Assembly (NCBI GenBank): GCA_030696695.1
Contig: JAUYRP010000011.1
Span: 248,001-312,000 of the forward strand
Length of the DNA: 64,000 nucleotides
DNA from: Methylophilus sp.
Lineage (GTDB): Bacteria > Pseudomonadota > Gammaproteobacteria > Burkholderiales > Methylophilaceae
Direction of reading: 5' to 3'
The notes under the pieces were generated by a model that did no database searches, was not told where the DNA came from, and saw only the letters and a program-made list of their open reading frames with translations. The first letter of the stretch is position 1, and each line of letters begins with the position of its first letter. Positions 17,332 through 25,688 of this stretch are shown piece by piece. A program made the position numbers and the translations under genes.

Positions 17332-17715
17332 ATGGCTGAACGTATATCTGCAACACCACCAGCAATAGCGCTGATTGATAAACTAGTGGCTGAACACGGT
17401 GAGATTATCTTTTTGCAATCAGGAGGTTGTTGCGAAGGTAGCGGCCCGCTGTGCATGCCAAAAAATGAGTTCCACCCAAGCCCATCGGACGTGGTATTAG
17501 GCGTGTTAGGTACAGCGCAAAAAGCTACATTCTACGTGGGTGATAGCCACTTTACCTTTGCTGAAAACATGCACACAATCCTAGATGCCCAGCCAGGCTC
17601 AAGTGGCTCATTTTCGTTAGATTGTGGAAGCGGCTTTGCCTTTATTACACAAGGCCGCTTATACACGGATGAAGAACTAGCCGCACTACCAGCAGTAGTC
17701 AGGGTAGGTTACTGA
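17332..17715 (+). CDS. DUF779 domain-containing protein
   Basis: The 128-residue protein begins at ATG 17332 with GGAG eight bases upstream (a GTG one codon earlier is possible). A conserved cysteine cluster GGCCEGSGPLCMP at about residues 33-45 could bind a metal. DUF779 proteins are commonly encoded next to ExaC/AcoD-type aldehyde dehydrogenases, as here, and are presumed to be needed for aldehyde oxidation, but their activity is not established. It is convergent with cheZ, 19 bases away. Confidence 0.85.
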   Translation: MAERISATPPAIALIDKLVAEHGEIIFLQSGGCCEGSGPLCMPKNEFHPSPSDVVLGVLGTAQKATFYVGDSHFTFAENMHTILDAQPGSSGSFSLDCGSGFAFITQGRLYTDEELAALPAVVRVGY

Positions 17716-17734
17716 ATAAATGCTTAATAACCCT

Positions 17735-18397
17735 TTAGAAACCCAAACTATCTAATAAATCATCCACTTGCTCTTGGCTAGCAACCACATCTACAGCATT
17801 CACTGGATCAATTTGCGGTCCATTCATCAGTGATTCGTCCTCTTTTTTCTGCGCCACAGGAGAAAAGTCTACCAGTACTTGTACTAATTGTTTTTCAAGA
17901 TCTTGTGCTAGGGTAGTAATCTTTTTAATGACCTGCCCTGTCAAATCTTGAAAATCTTGCGCCATCATAATGTCCATCAACAGCGCTTTAGTGGCTGCTG
18001 TATTTTGGTCAGTGAGCTTTAAAAACGCTAATGTTTCTTGCACCTGCGCGTTATATTCCGATTTAAGAGATGGTCTTTCCATCACTTCAATCCAGCGCTT
18101 TTCCAATGCGGCAGCTGCAGTCGCCATATCAGTTTGCAATGGCGTGGCTTCATCGGTAGCGTTTAACACACGCTCAGCAGCCTGTTCTGTCATGCGTGCC
18201 ACATAGTTTAGACGATCGCGCGCATCAGGAATTTCAGATGCTACCTGCTCTAACATTTTGTCAAAACCCAAACCACTTAAATTGTCATGTAGTGCTCTTG
18301 TGACATGGCCAATTCTGTTCAACATTTCATCATGGGGTGGAATATGCGGCATGATTTCTGGTTGCGGCGATTTTTTATTCGTTGTTTGCGCCTTCAT
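17735..18397 (-). CDS. cheZ: CheZ phosphatase
   Basis: The 220-residue protein is a canonical CheZ. The catalytic Asp151 and Gln155 lie in QDFQDLTGQVIKKI. The C-terminal CheY-binding helix VDDLLDSLGF is the same as in E. coli, reached through a flexible linker (~180-205). It accelerates dephosphorylation of CheY-P and so ends the tumble signal. It follows cheY by two bases with GGAGC upstream of the ATG, and both are likely read from the sigma-28 promoter at 18878-18904. Confidence 0.96.
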   Translation of the reverse strand: MKAQTTNKKSPQPEIMPHIPPHDEMLNRIGHVTRALHDNLSGLGFDKMLEQVASEIPDARDRLNYVARMTEQAAERVLNATDEATPLQTDMATAAAALEKRWIEVMERPSLKSEYNAQVQETLAFLKLTDQNTAATKALLMDIMMAQDFQDLTGQVIKKITTLAQDLEKQLVQVLVDFSPVAQKKEDESLMNGPQIDPVNAVDVVASQEQVDDLLDSLGF

Positions 18398-18399
18398 AT

Positions 18400-18798
18400 T
18401 TATGCTCCAGCTTTCTCAAGCTTCTCGAATATCTTAGATAGCTTTTCATCGAGTGTGGCTGCCGTAAATGGCTTTACCACATAACCATTTGCACCGGCAC
18501 CAGCAGCTGCAATGATGTTTTCTTTTTTGGCCTCTGCCGTCACCATCAGCACTGGCAAGTGTTTAAGTGCTGGGTCGGAGCGAATATTTTGTAGCATGGT
18601 CAAGCCATCCATGTTCGGCATATTCCAGTCAGACACTACAAAATCAAAATCACCGCCTTTTAATTTACTTAAACCAATTGCGCCATCTTCTGCCTCTTCT
18701 ACATTGCTGTAGCCTAACTCTTTAAGTAAATTGCGGACGATTCTACGCATGGTAGAAAAATCATCGACCACTAAAAATTTCATATTTGGGTTTGCCAT
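18400..18798 (-). CDS. cheY: Chemotaxis response regulator CheY (copy 2)
   Basis: The 132-residue single receiver domain carries Asp12, Asp13, phosphoacceptor Asp57 ([11 protein letters not shown]), Thr87 and Lys109, exactly the E. coli CheY positions. It binds FliM when phosphorylated by CheA. It is paired with cheZ, as in enterobacteria, and is probably the main flagellar-switch CheY. A sigma-28 promoter lies 80 bases upstream. Confidence 0.96.
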   Translation of the reverse strand: MANPNMKFLVVDDFSTMRRIVRNLLKELGYSNVEEAEDGAIGLSKLKGGDFDFVVSDWNMPNMDGLTMLQNIRSDPALKHLPVLMVTAEAKKENIIAAAGAGANGYVVKPFTAATLDEKLSKIFEKLEKAGA

Positions 18799-18877
18799 GT
18801 CTTACTCCGTTACCGTTTATTCGTTCAATGTATTTATGCTTGAACCATCTATATTGCGATAGTTCTTCCTAATTCTA

Positions 18878-18904
18878 TTATCGGCAAAACATCGCCAAAC
18901 TAAA
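18878..18904 (-). promoter_or_regulatory. Sigma-28 (FliA) promoter for cheY-cheZ
   Basis: On the minus strand TTTAGTTT, 11 bases, then GCCGATAA: the -10 box is a perfect match to the flagellar sigma-28 consensus and the -35 box differs from TAAAGTTT by one or two bases, with ideal spacing. It points at cheY, leaving a leader of about 75 bases. Confidence 0.8.
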
Positions 18905-18967
18905 CCGCTAAGTACACATAAAAAAACACATTTGTTTACGCAATTACAATACAGACTTTCACATTCT

Positions 18968-20038
18968 TTAAACACGCAATGAGCGTGTGCTGTTTTCTGT
19001 GAGATAAGTCAGCACTAATTTAGGTAGCTCTGTCAGGTGAGCAATTTCATCTACGCCGCCATGTGCAACTGCTTCTCTCGGCATACCATATACCACACAG
19101 CTTTCTTCATTTTGCGCATAATTAAATGACCCAGCAGCATGCATTCTTGCCATACCTGCGGCGCCATCTTTACCCATGCCCGTTAAAATCACACCTATCG
19201 CATTTTTACCTGCGTTCACTGCGGCAGAGTCAAATAGCACGTCCACAGACGGTTTGTGTCTGTTCACGGGTTCTGCATCGCTTAATTTGGTGACATAGTT
19301 TGCACCGCTTCTGGCTAGCAACAGGTGTTTATCACCTGGGGCAATATAGGCATGCCCTGGTAATACGCGCTCACCATCTTCGGCTTCTTTTACGGATATT
19401 TTGCATAACGAATCTAAGCGATTCGCAAATGACTTAGTAAAGCCTGCTGGCATATGTTGGGTAATAAGAATACCCGGGCAATCCGATGGCATTTGCAGTA
19501 AGAAAGATTTAATCGCCTCCGTACCACCAGTAGACGCACCGATAATAATGAGTTTTTCACTACTGATCAGTGGGTTTTTTAACATACCCAAAGTAGCACC
19601 CTGTGCCGCTGGTTTGGCTGAGCGTTGCAAGCAGGCAATTTTTGCTTTAGATGCCGTACGTATTTTGTCCGCAATAATATCGGAGTATTCGCGCATACCT
19701 TCTGAAATGGCTGTTTTAGGTTTGGTCACAAAGTCCGTAGCGCCTAGCTCTAAAGCACGCAATGTAATTTCAGAGCCACGTTCAGTCAGTGTAGACACCA
19801 TAAGCACTGGCATAGGCCTCAAACGCATCAACTTCTCAAGAAAATCTAGCCCATCCATTTTTGGCATTTCAACATCCAGTGTCAGCACATCAGGATTTAA
19901 TTGCTTAATCATCTCGCGTGCAATAATTGGGTCTGGCGCAGCACCCACTACTTCCATATCTTTCTGCTGATTAATCATTTCCGTGAGCAAGCTACGGATA
20001 AGGGCAGAATCATCAATCACTAAGACTTTGGTTTTCAT
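18968..20038 (-). CDS. cheB: CheB protein-glutamate methylesterase/deamidase
   Basis: The 356-residue protein has an N-terminal receiver (Asp9, Asp10, phosphorylated Asp55) and a C-terminal methylesterase domain with the catalytic triad visible as Ser in [12 protein letters not shown], His in TQHMPAGF and Asp in [11 protein letters not shown]. It removes methyl groups from receptors after phosphorylation by CheA. It is the third gene of the cheR-cheD-cheB set; its gap of 79 bases from cheD holds nothing obvious. Confidence 0.96.
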   Translation of the reverse strand: MKTKVLVIDDSALIRSLLTEMINQQKDMEVVGAAPDPIIAREMIKQLNPDVLTLDVEMPKMDGLDFLEKLMRLRPMPVLMVSTLTERGSEITLRALELGATDFVTKPKTAISEGMREYSDIIADKIRTASKAKIACLQRSAKPAAQGATLGMLKNPLISSEKLIIIGASTGGTEAIKSFLLQMPSDCPGILITQHMPAGFTKSFANRLDSLCKISVKEAEDGERVLPGHAYIAPGDKHLLLARSGANYVTKLSDAEPVNRHKPSVDVLFDSAAVNAGKNAIGVILTGMGKDGAAGMARMHAAGSFNYAQNEESCVVYGMPREAVAHGGVDEIAHLTELPKLVLTYLTENSTRSLRV

Positions 20039-20117
20039 ACAATACTTTCAATATATTTCATGCGGATAGCAGCGAAGTTCAGCAACAGAATATTCGCTAC
20101 TGCACGTATAAAATTGG

Positions 20118-20726
20118 TTAAAACAAATCCACTTCACCACCCACATCATTGGTTTTAAGTTTGCTAGAGTAAGCCTCTTCGCGTTTAACCAAGGTGTAGT
20201 TGTTCAATTGTTTCAGTTTCTTCACGAGCACTTTTCCGGTTTTAGGAAAGAAATACACTTTTCTAGGATAAATATCCAACAGGTCTTCCCCGGTGACGCG
20301 AATACCTTCATCTTTTAAATATTGTTTAACAAATGCTGCATTGCGATCGCCTACGTTATTGGTGGTAAAACTTCGTAACACATTACCGCCACCAAAAATT
20401 TTAGCTTCAAGGTTTTCTCTGCGCGCACCATTCCGCAACAATTGGTTAATTAGTACCTCCATGGCATAAGTGCCATAGCGCATTGATTCTGACACTGGGC
20501 TATCTTTATCTGCTTTTGCACTGTCAGGCAACATAAAGTGGTTCATACCTCCAATACCGGTAAACGTATCGCGGATACATGCAGAAACGCAAGAACCCAA
20601 CACGGTGACAATCAGCATATTTTTATCGGTAAAGTAATATTCACCAGGTGAAATCTTGGCCGCATCGATATCAAATGTGCGGTCGTAATAGAGCGTGGTG
20701 GAAACCTCTTCTTGCATCACTGTCAT
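20118..20726 (-). CDS. cheD: CheD chemoreceptor glutamine deamidase
   Basis: The 202-residue CheD has the catalytic Cys in TVLGSCVSACIRD and the His in GGMNHFMLP. It deamidates receptor glutamines so that they can be methylated. The ATG overlaps the cheR stop by four bases and has GGAGC upstream. The C-terminus ends in GGEVDLF, a tail similar to the end of the CheZ-like protein at 37753, which may point to a shared partner. Confidence 0.95.
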   Translation of the reverse strand: MTVMQEEVSTTLYYDRTFDIDAAKISPGEYYFTDKNMLIVTVLGSCVSACIRDTFTGIGGMNHFMLPDSAKADKDSPVSESMRYGTYAMEVLINQLLRNGARRENLEAKIFGGGNVLRSFTTNNVGDRNAAFVKQYLKDEGIRVTGEDLLDIYPRKVYFFPKTGKVLVKKLKQLNNYTLVKREEAYSSKLKTNDVGGEVDLF

Positions 20727-21604
20727 GCTGTTGCTCCTTGTTTTAGGGTAGCAACTCGACTAGTAGGATTGGAATTTTTAATTTGATAAACAGTTTTACC
20801 CAATAGTTGCAAGGCATTAGAAACATATAAAAAGTTTTCTGAATGGCCAGCAAATAGCAAAGAATGTGGTTTCATCAGCGGAACAAAGCGGCTTAAAATT
20901 TTGGTTTGAGTAGGTTTATCAAAATAAATCATCACATTCCGACAAAAAATTGCATCAAATGGCTCTTTAATCGGCCATTGTTCATCTAATAGGTTTAGTT
21001 GGCTAAATGTAATTAAACTTCTTAATTCATTGCGAACGCGAACGATACCCTCGTTTTGGCCCGTGCCTTTTTGAAAGAATTCTCTGCGTCTTTTTTCTGA
21101 GAGTTTGCTCACACGCTCATAGGGATACACACCTTTAGAGGCAGTAGCCAGTACATTGGTATCAATGTCAGTGGCATAAATTTCCACGGGTGGCTTGAGT
21201 GTGCCAAATGCTTCGCATGCTGTCATGGCAATGGTATACGGCTCCTCACCTGTCGACGCTGCAGAACACCAAATGCGAATAGGCTTATGCAGTTTGACTA
21301 AGTGATCAGCCAAAATTGGAAAATGATGCTCTTCTCTAAAAAAAGAAGTCAGATTGGTGGTGAGCGCATTGGTGAAGGCTTCCCATTCATCTGGGTTTTG
21401 TTGTTGCTCTAATTCGTCTAAATACTGCTTAAAAGAATCATGCCCCACAGCACGTAATCGACGGCCAATGCGGCTATATACCATGTCGGTTTTTGCATCT
21501 GAGAGTGATATACCAGCATGCTGATAAATTAATTTACGTACGCGTGCAAAATCGTTCGCTGTAAACTCAAACTCCCGCTCATCTTGGTATTTTTCTTTTA
21601 GCAT
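20723..21604 (-). CDS. cheR: CheR chemoreceptor methyltransferase
   Basis: The 293-residue protein has an N-terminal helical domain (~15-90) and a SAM-binding methyltransferase domain with the motif RIWCSAASTGEEPYTIAM. CheR methylates receptor glutamates. The WEEF tails on three of the local receptors are suitable docking sites for its beta-subdomain. It lies between the fae homologue and cheD; the 123 bases from fae contain two hairpins. Confidence 0.96.
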   Translation of the reverse strand: MLKEKYQDEREFEFTANDFARVRKLIYQHAGISLSDAKTDMVYSRIGRRLRAVGHDSFKQYLDELEQQQNPDEWEAFTNALTTNLTSFFREEHHFPILADHLVKLHKPIRIWCSAASTGEEPYTIAMTACEAFGTLKPPVEIYATDIDTNVLATASKGVYPYERVSKLSEKRRREFFQKGTGQNEGIVRVRNELRSLITFSQLNLLDEQWPIKEPFDAIFCRNVMIYFDKPTQTKILSRFVPLMKPHSLLFAGHSENFLYVSNALQLLGKTVYQIKNSNPTSRVATLKQGATA

Positions 21605-21631
21605 TGCATACTTTCATATCAAAACTATCTG

Positions 21632-21705
21632 TTCAACATCACCACCGATGTTGAATGCCAAACCATCGTAGCGAGCAATCAAAGGCTATACAGCCTAAGA
21701 TTGCT
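21632..21705 (-). repeat. Two hairpins between the fae homologue and cheR
   Basis: TTCAACATC (21632-21640) pairs perfectly with GATGTTGAA (21647-21655). AGCAATC (21674-21680) pairs with GATTGCT (21699-21705), with an inner GGCT/AGCC pair. Neither is followed by a clear T-run on the minus strand, so they look more like processing or stability elements between fae and cheR than a strong terminator. Confidence 0.45.
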
Positions 21706-21727
21706 TACTGATGATTAATCACTACCA

Positions 21728-22414
21728 TTAGTCTTGTGAAACAAGGCCTTTACGTTGTTTCATTTGATCTAAGGCTTTATCCGCTGCGTCCACCACTGTT
21801 GGTTTTGGTGTCAATGGATTACGTGATTTCATTTGCTCAATCGCTAATGCATAAGCATGGTCTTCTACACGGCGACTTTTTGTTGCTGCAAACGGATGTA
21901 ATGCTTCTTTGTAGTGTTTTACTACATCAGCTGCTTTTGGCTCGCGAGCGATTGCACTCTTGATGGCCATTTTTGTTGCACGATAGTTCCAATCTTGAAT
22001 GCGGTCATCCATGTCTGCTTTGTGATCAATGAACACACCTACGCAGATATACACGTCATCTGCCTCTTCAATAGGAATAGTGCCATCTTCAACACACTCC
22101 ATCACGGCCATTGCTACACCGCGTTGGGCTGGACCAAACATTTGCACAGCTTGACGACCATCTTTTATCGTCACTTTGTTAAACATTACTGTGTTAGGTT
22201 TGACCATCATGTTTGGCGCTGCAATCGCCAATAAACCATTTACTCCTTGTTTTTGGTCGGTGAGCGTACGACAAAATGCGTCTTCTGCAGCGCTACCGCG
22301 TGGGCCCATGACTAAGTCAATATGCGCCACATTTTTCAAATCAAGGCCAGAACCATCTGGACGTTCTTCGATGACTAAGCCTTCGCCGATTAATACTCGA
22401 TCAATTACAGCCAT
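21728..22414 (-). CDS. fae: Formaldehyde-activating enzyme (Fae) homologue with C-terminal extension
   Basis: Residues 1-177 match Fae, which condenses formaldehyde with tetrahydromethanopterin. The signatures are [19 protein letters not shown] with the catalytic-type His31, and [20 protein letters not shown], which holds the Lys80, Thr82 and Gln88 region. The ending HPFAA is also that of Fae. Compared with classical Fae of about 170 residues there is a longer loop before His31 (residues ~15-28) and an extra basic, helical tail of about 51 residues (178-228). The ATG at 22414 with AGGAG seven bases upstream is preferred over the longer reading. It sits between a chemoreceptor and cheR, far from other one-carbon genes, which suggests a role in taxis or sensing, but that is inference. 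Confidence 0.88.
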   Translation of the reverse strand: MAVIDRVLIGEGLVIEERPDGSGLDLKNVAHIDLVMGPRGSAAEDAFCRTLTDQKQGVNGLLAIAAPNMMVKPNTVMFNKVTIKDGRQAVQMFGPAQRGVAMAVMECVEDGTIPIEEADDVYICVGVFIDHKADMDDRIQDWNYRATKMAIKSAIAREPKAADVVKHYKEALHPFAATKSRRVEDHAYALAIEQMKSRNPLTPKPTVVDAADKALDQMKQRKGLVSQD

Positions 22415-22489
22415 TTTATTTCTCCTAATATCAACATTCACACTTCAAAAATTCGCAACACATATTTCCGTCGCACTTGTTTTACTTCT

Positions 22490-22512
22490 ACTACAACTAC
22501 AATTTACTACAA
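22490..22512 (-). promoter_or_regulatory. Three direct repeats upstream of the fae homologue
   Basis: On the minus strand TTGTAGT occurs three times (22490-22496, 22496-22502, 22506-22512), 76-98 bases before the fae start codon. Spaced direct repeats like this can be activator sites. No sigma-28 box was found here, and the repeats may be chance in AT-rich sequence. Confidence 0.25.
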
Positions 22513-22546
22513 CTTACAGGCTAAACAATTTGTAGAAAAAGACTAC

Positions 22547-25081
22547 TTAACCGTTGCTAACCTTTAAATACGCTGTTGGATAACTATGTTGCTGCGTTTC
22601 CAAACTAAATACGCTCACTGTTTGTGTCAGTTCATCCGCTTGTTCCATCAATGATTCCGCAGCGGCAGCAGCCTCTTCCACCAGCGCTGTATTTTGCTGT
22701 GTCACATCATCCATCTTCATGATGGCATCATTGATTTGGGCAATACCCACACTTTGCTCACCTGACGCAGCTGCAATCTCAGCAATAATGTCGGATACAC
22801 GGCGTACGGAAGCCACAATCTCTTGCATGGTCTGACCTGCCATTTCCACTTGCTTGGTGCCTTCTGTCGTTTTATTTACAGAATCAGTGATTAACTCTTT
22901 AATCTCTTTGGCAGCAGTCGATGAGCGTTGCGCTAAGTTACGCACCTCCGCTGCTACTACCGCAAAACCACGTCCCTGCTCACCTGCACGTGCTGCTTCT
23001 ACCGCTGCGTTGAGCGCTAAGATATTAGTTTGGAAAGCAATGCCGTCAATCACAGAAATAATGTCTTCAATTTTGCGTGCGCTGTCGTTAATTGCGCTCA
23101 TGGTATCGACCACTTGCCCAACAGCCTCACCACCTTTGACAGCTACACTGGATGAAGCCAATGCTAATTGATTGGCTTGTTTAGCATTCTCAGCATTCAG
23201 TTTTACCGTACCCGCTAGTTGATCCATGCTAGAAGCTGTTTTCTCTAAGCTACTCGCTTGATCTTCAGTACGACGACTTAAATCAGAGTTGCCTTGCGCA
23301 ATTTCTTTAGCAGCCGTATTAATCGCATCAGCAGCTGATTTCACTGTGACAATTGGGCCCACAATCATTTCCAGTGTTTCATTTACACCTTCCACAATCT
23401 TGCGGAAATCCCCTTGATGGCGTGTTACATCTGCACGCACACTAATACGTCCATCTTTAGCTGCATCCGCAAGCATTTGCGCATCTGCATTTAAAGCTTT
23501 TAAATTCACGCGCACTTGCTCAATGGCTTCATTTACATAGGATTTTTTACCTGGGAACTGTTCAAGCGGCGCATCAAAATTACCTTCACCAAACTGTTTA
23601 ACACAAGCCAGCGCTTTTTCTGTCATGTCTATTTGCCCACCTACAATGGTGTTCACTGCAGCAGCAAGCTCAGAGAAGCCTCCTTTAAACATGTGTGCAT
23701 GTAAGGACATATCAATATTGCCTTTGGTATGTTCATCTGTAACCCATTTCACAGATTCCAAGATACCTTTGAGTTTGCCTTGTAGGCGATCCAAGTTTTT
23801 ATTGATTTCCGCTTTTTTACCTGGGTATTGCTGAATTTCTACCGCAAAGTTGCCATCACCTAGCAACTTCATTACTTGAATCATCTCTTCTTTTTCTTGT
23901 ACGTGTGCATGTACCATGCTGTTCACGTTTTTCACCATTTCAGCATATGCACCCGCATATTTTTCAGTATCAATGTAGACATCTACATCACCCGCATCAT
24001 GCTGATTTGACATTTCTTGCATGTCGGCAATAAAGGTTTGGATATTGCTACGTAATAGTTCGACACTTTCATTAATAAAGGCACGTTTACCAGCAAATTT
24101 TTCTAAAGAAGCATCAAAATTACCTTTTGAAAACTCTGCAATACAGGCAGTGACTCTGCGCATAATATCCGCTTGGTTAGTCACCATATAATTCACATTT
24201 TCAGCCATCGTTTTATAACTACCTTGGAACATGGAGGTGTCAATGACTGCGTCAATATTGCCTGATTTGTTCTCAGTAGCCATCTGGCTTTGCTCATCAA
24301 TCACACTCCTAAGTGTTTGCTGCATTTGGTACATAGAAGCCATTAAGCTAGAGGTGTCTTCAGCCTTCACAGTAATTGGACTATTCAAATCACCACGCGC
24401 AATGTTGTTTGCAATGTTGGCTACATCCACTGGCTCACCACCAAGTTGGTTTAATAAATTACGTTTGATGTACAAACCAATCAATATCACCGCAGATAAA
24501 ATTGATCCAGCCACTACCAACAGCAATAGTGTTGCCGTGTTTTTCATGCTGGCTGCGTCTTTAGCGCTGCTTTGACCTAAAGCAAAGTTATATTCTCGGT
24601 GGGCTTTAATTGCGTTTTGAACCTGTTCAATTTTTTCTGATGAGGCCAGCAAAGTATCTCTCGCTATATTTTTCTTATTTGCCAATGAGAGTGTGAGCAC
24701 TTCACCTCCCATTTCGTCGTAAGCTGCAAGCATCGCAAAGTCTTTTTCTAAATAAGCTTTATCTTCTTCGTTGCTTAAATTGTTTTGTTCGTAATTCTTT
24801 AGTGTTGTGGTCAGCAACTGATGTGTTTCAGCCACTTGTGACTCAATGGCTTGCATTTTGGCGTTATCTGTATTGAGCATATGCTGCCAAATCAAGCTAT
24901 TTAAACGCTCAAATTGCGCTAACGCCTCATCCAATCTTTGCACACTGGGCGCCGAATTCTCATTGGCGTAATTCGTCGTTTGGTAAATACGATTCATCTG
25001 AAAATAACTAATACCCGTTAGCGAAAACAACCCTAGGGCTGCTAACAAAATCAATGCATACATTCTATTGGCGACACTCAT
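22547..25081 (-). CDS. Methyl-accepting chemotaxis protein, four-helix-bundle type
   Basis: The 844-residue receptor has TM1 at ~8-28, a periplasmic four-helix-bundle ligand domain to ~182 and TM2 at ~183-205. A long run of HAMP-like modules (~206-560) follows, then a cytoplasmic signalling hairpin whose tip is [20 protein letters not shown]. It ends in LKVSNG and, unlike the other three receptors here, has no WEEF tether. The five-alanine [10 protein letters not shown] heptad region is intact. GGAG precedes the ATG. Ligand is unknown; being immediately upstream of the fae homologue makes a one-carbon-related ligand worth testing. Confidence 0.93.
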   Translation of the reverse strand: MSVANRMYALILLAALGLFSLTGISYFQMNRIYQTTNYANENSAPSVQRLDEALAQFERLNSLIWQHMLNTDNAKMQAIESQVAETHQLLTTTLKNYEQNNLSNEEDKAYLEKDFAMLAAYDEMGGEVLTLSLANKKNIARDTLLASSEKIEQVQNAIKAHREYNFALGQSSAKDAASMKNTATLLLLVVAGSILSAVILIGLYIKRNLLNQLGGEPVDVANIANNIARGDLNSPITVKAEDTSSLMASMYQMQQTLRSVIDEQSQMATENKSGNIDAVIDTSMFQGSYKTMAENVNYMVTNQADIMRRVTACIAEFSKGNFDASLEKFAGKRAFINESVELLRSNIQTFIADMQEMSNQHDAGDVDVYIDTEKYAGAYAEMVKNVNSMVHAHVQEKEEMIQVMKLLGDGNFAVEIQQYPGKKAEINKNLDRLQGKLKGILESVKWVTDEHTKGNIDMSLHAHMFKGGFSELAAAVNTIVGGQIDMTEKALACVKQFGEGNFDAPLEQFPGKKSYVNEAIEQVRVNLKALNADAQMLADAAKDGRISVRADVTRHQGDFRKIVEGVNETLEMIVGPIVTVKSAADAINTAAKEIAQGNSDLSRRTEDQASSLEKTASSMDQLAGTVKLNAENAKQANQLALASSSVAVKGGEAVGQVVDTMSAINDSARKIEDIISVIDGIAFQTNILALNAAVEAARAGEQGRGFAVVAAEVRNLAQRSSTAAKEIKELITDSVNKTTEGTKQVEMAGQTMQEIVASVRRVSDIIAEIAAASGEQSVGIAQINDAIMKMDDVTQQNTALVEEAAAAAESLMEQADELTQTVSVFSLETQQHSYPTAYLKVSNG

Positions 25082-25290
25082 TTAATTCTCCAGTAACAAT
25101 TTATTCTAGTCAGCTTGACCGACAAGGGGTTAACTTAACTGCCATATACTATTTAACGACACCATTGTGTACTTTCTTGAGCCTTTTTGATTAATAGAAA
25201 AACATTACAAAAGCCCTTCATTTCAGGGTTTTCCAAACAATGATGCTAAACATTGGAAGTAGGTCAGAGCCAAATGTGATAGCTTGCGTC

Positions 25291-25326
25291 AAAAAAAAAC
25301 TCCGACGATGTTGTCGGAGTTTTTTA
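25291..25326 (-). terminator. Rho-independent terminator after the small secreted protein gene (bidirectional)
   Basis: ACTCCGAC (25299-25306) and GTCGGAGT (25313-25320) form a perfect eight-base-pair stem with nine A residues on one side and six T residues on the other, so it can stop transcription in both directions. It lies 23 bases past the small minus-strand gene and upstream of the four-helix receptor, which must therefore have its own promoter. Confidence 0.85.
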
Positions 25327-25342
25327 TCAAATCTTTAACTAT

Positions 25343-25549
25343 TTATTTTTTCGCTACTTTGTCATCGGTTTCTTTTTTGTCAGCCTCTTTAAGCGCTGCC
25401 TGCATTTCTGCAACGGTAAGTTCCTTACCATTTGAATCGAAACAAATACGTCCCATCATAGAAGCTTTACAAACCACATCCGCATATGATGACATACTCG
25501 ACAAGCCCATAACTAACACTGTCAAACCTAATATTGATAATCTTGCCAT
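25343..25549 (-). CDS. Small secreted protein, 68 residues, unknown function
   Basis: An N-terminal signal peptide (hydrophobic residues ~4-18, cleavage likely after SSYA) leaves a mature peptide of about 45 residues with two cysteines (VCKASMMGRICFDSNGK) and a Lys/Asp/Glu-rich helical tail. The cysteines may form a disulfide. AAGGAG lies upstream and a strong terminator follows, so it is a complete unit placed between two chemoreceptors. I know of no family; a periplasmic accessory to one of the receptors is a guess. Confidence 0.65.
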   Translation of the reverse strand: MARLSILGLTVLVMGLSSMSSYADVVCKASMMGRICFDSNGKELTVAEMQAALKEADKKETDDKVAKK

Positions 25550-25688
25550 GTTTTATTTCTCCTTGATTAATTTAACGTAAAAATAAATTTTATGAATAAA
25601 ATTTTTATTTCCTAAAATTTTTATTCCTTATAAATTAATTAACGGATTAAAATTTAACTTCTTTAGGTAATTTACAAAATATTTACAA

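Noticed and set aside
25082..25290. Sigma-28-like GTCGTTAA box upstream of the four-helix receptor
   Set aside because: The -10 has two mismatches and there is no matching -35 at the right distance.
25585..25604. AAATTTTAT/ATAAAATTT inverted repeat after the CZB receptor gene
   Set aside because: Pure A/T arms in an AT-rich gap are likely chance or at most a weak terminator.
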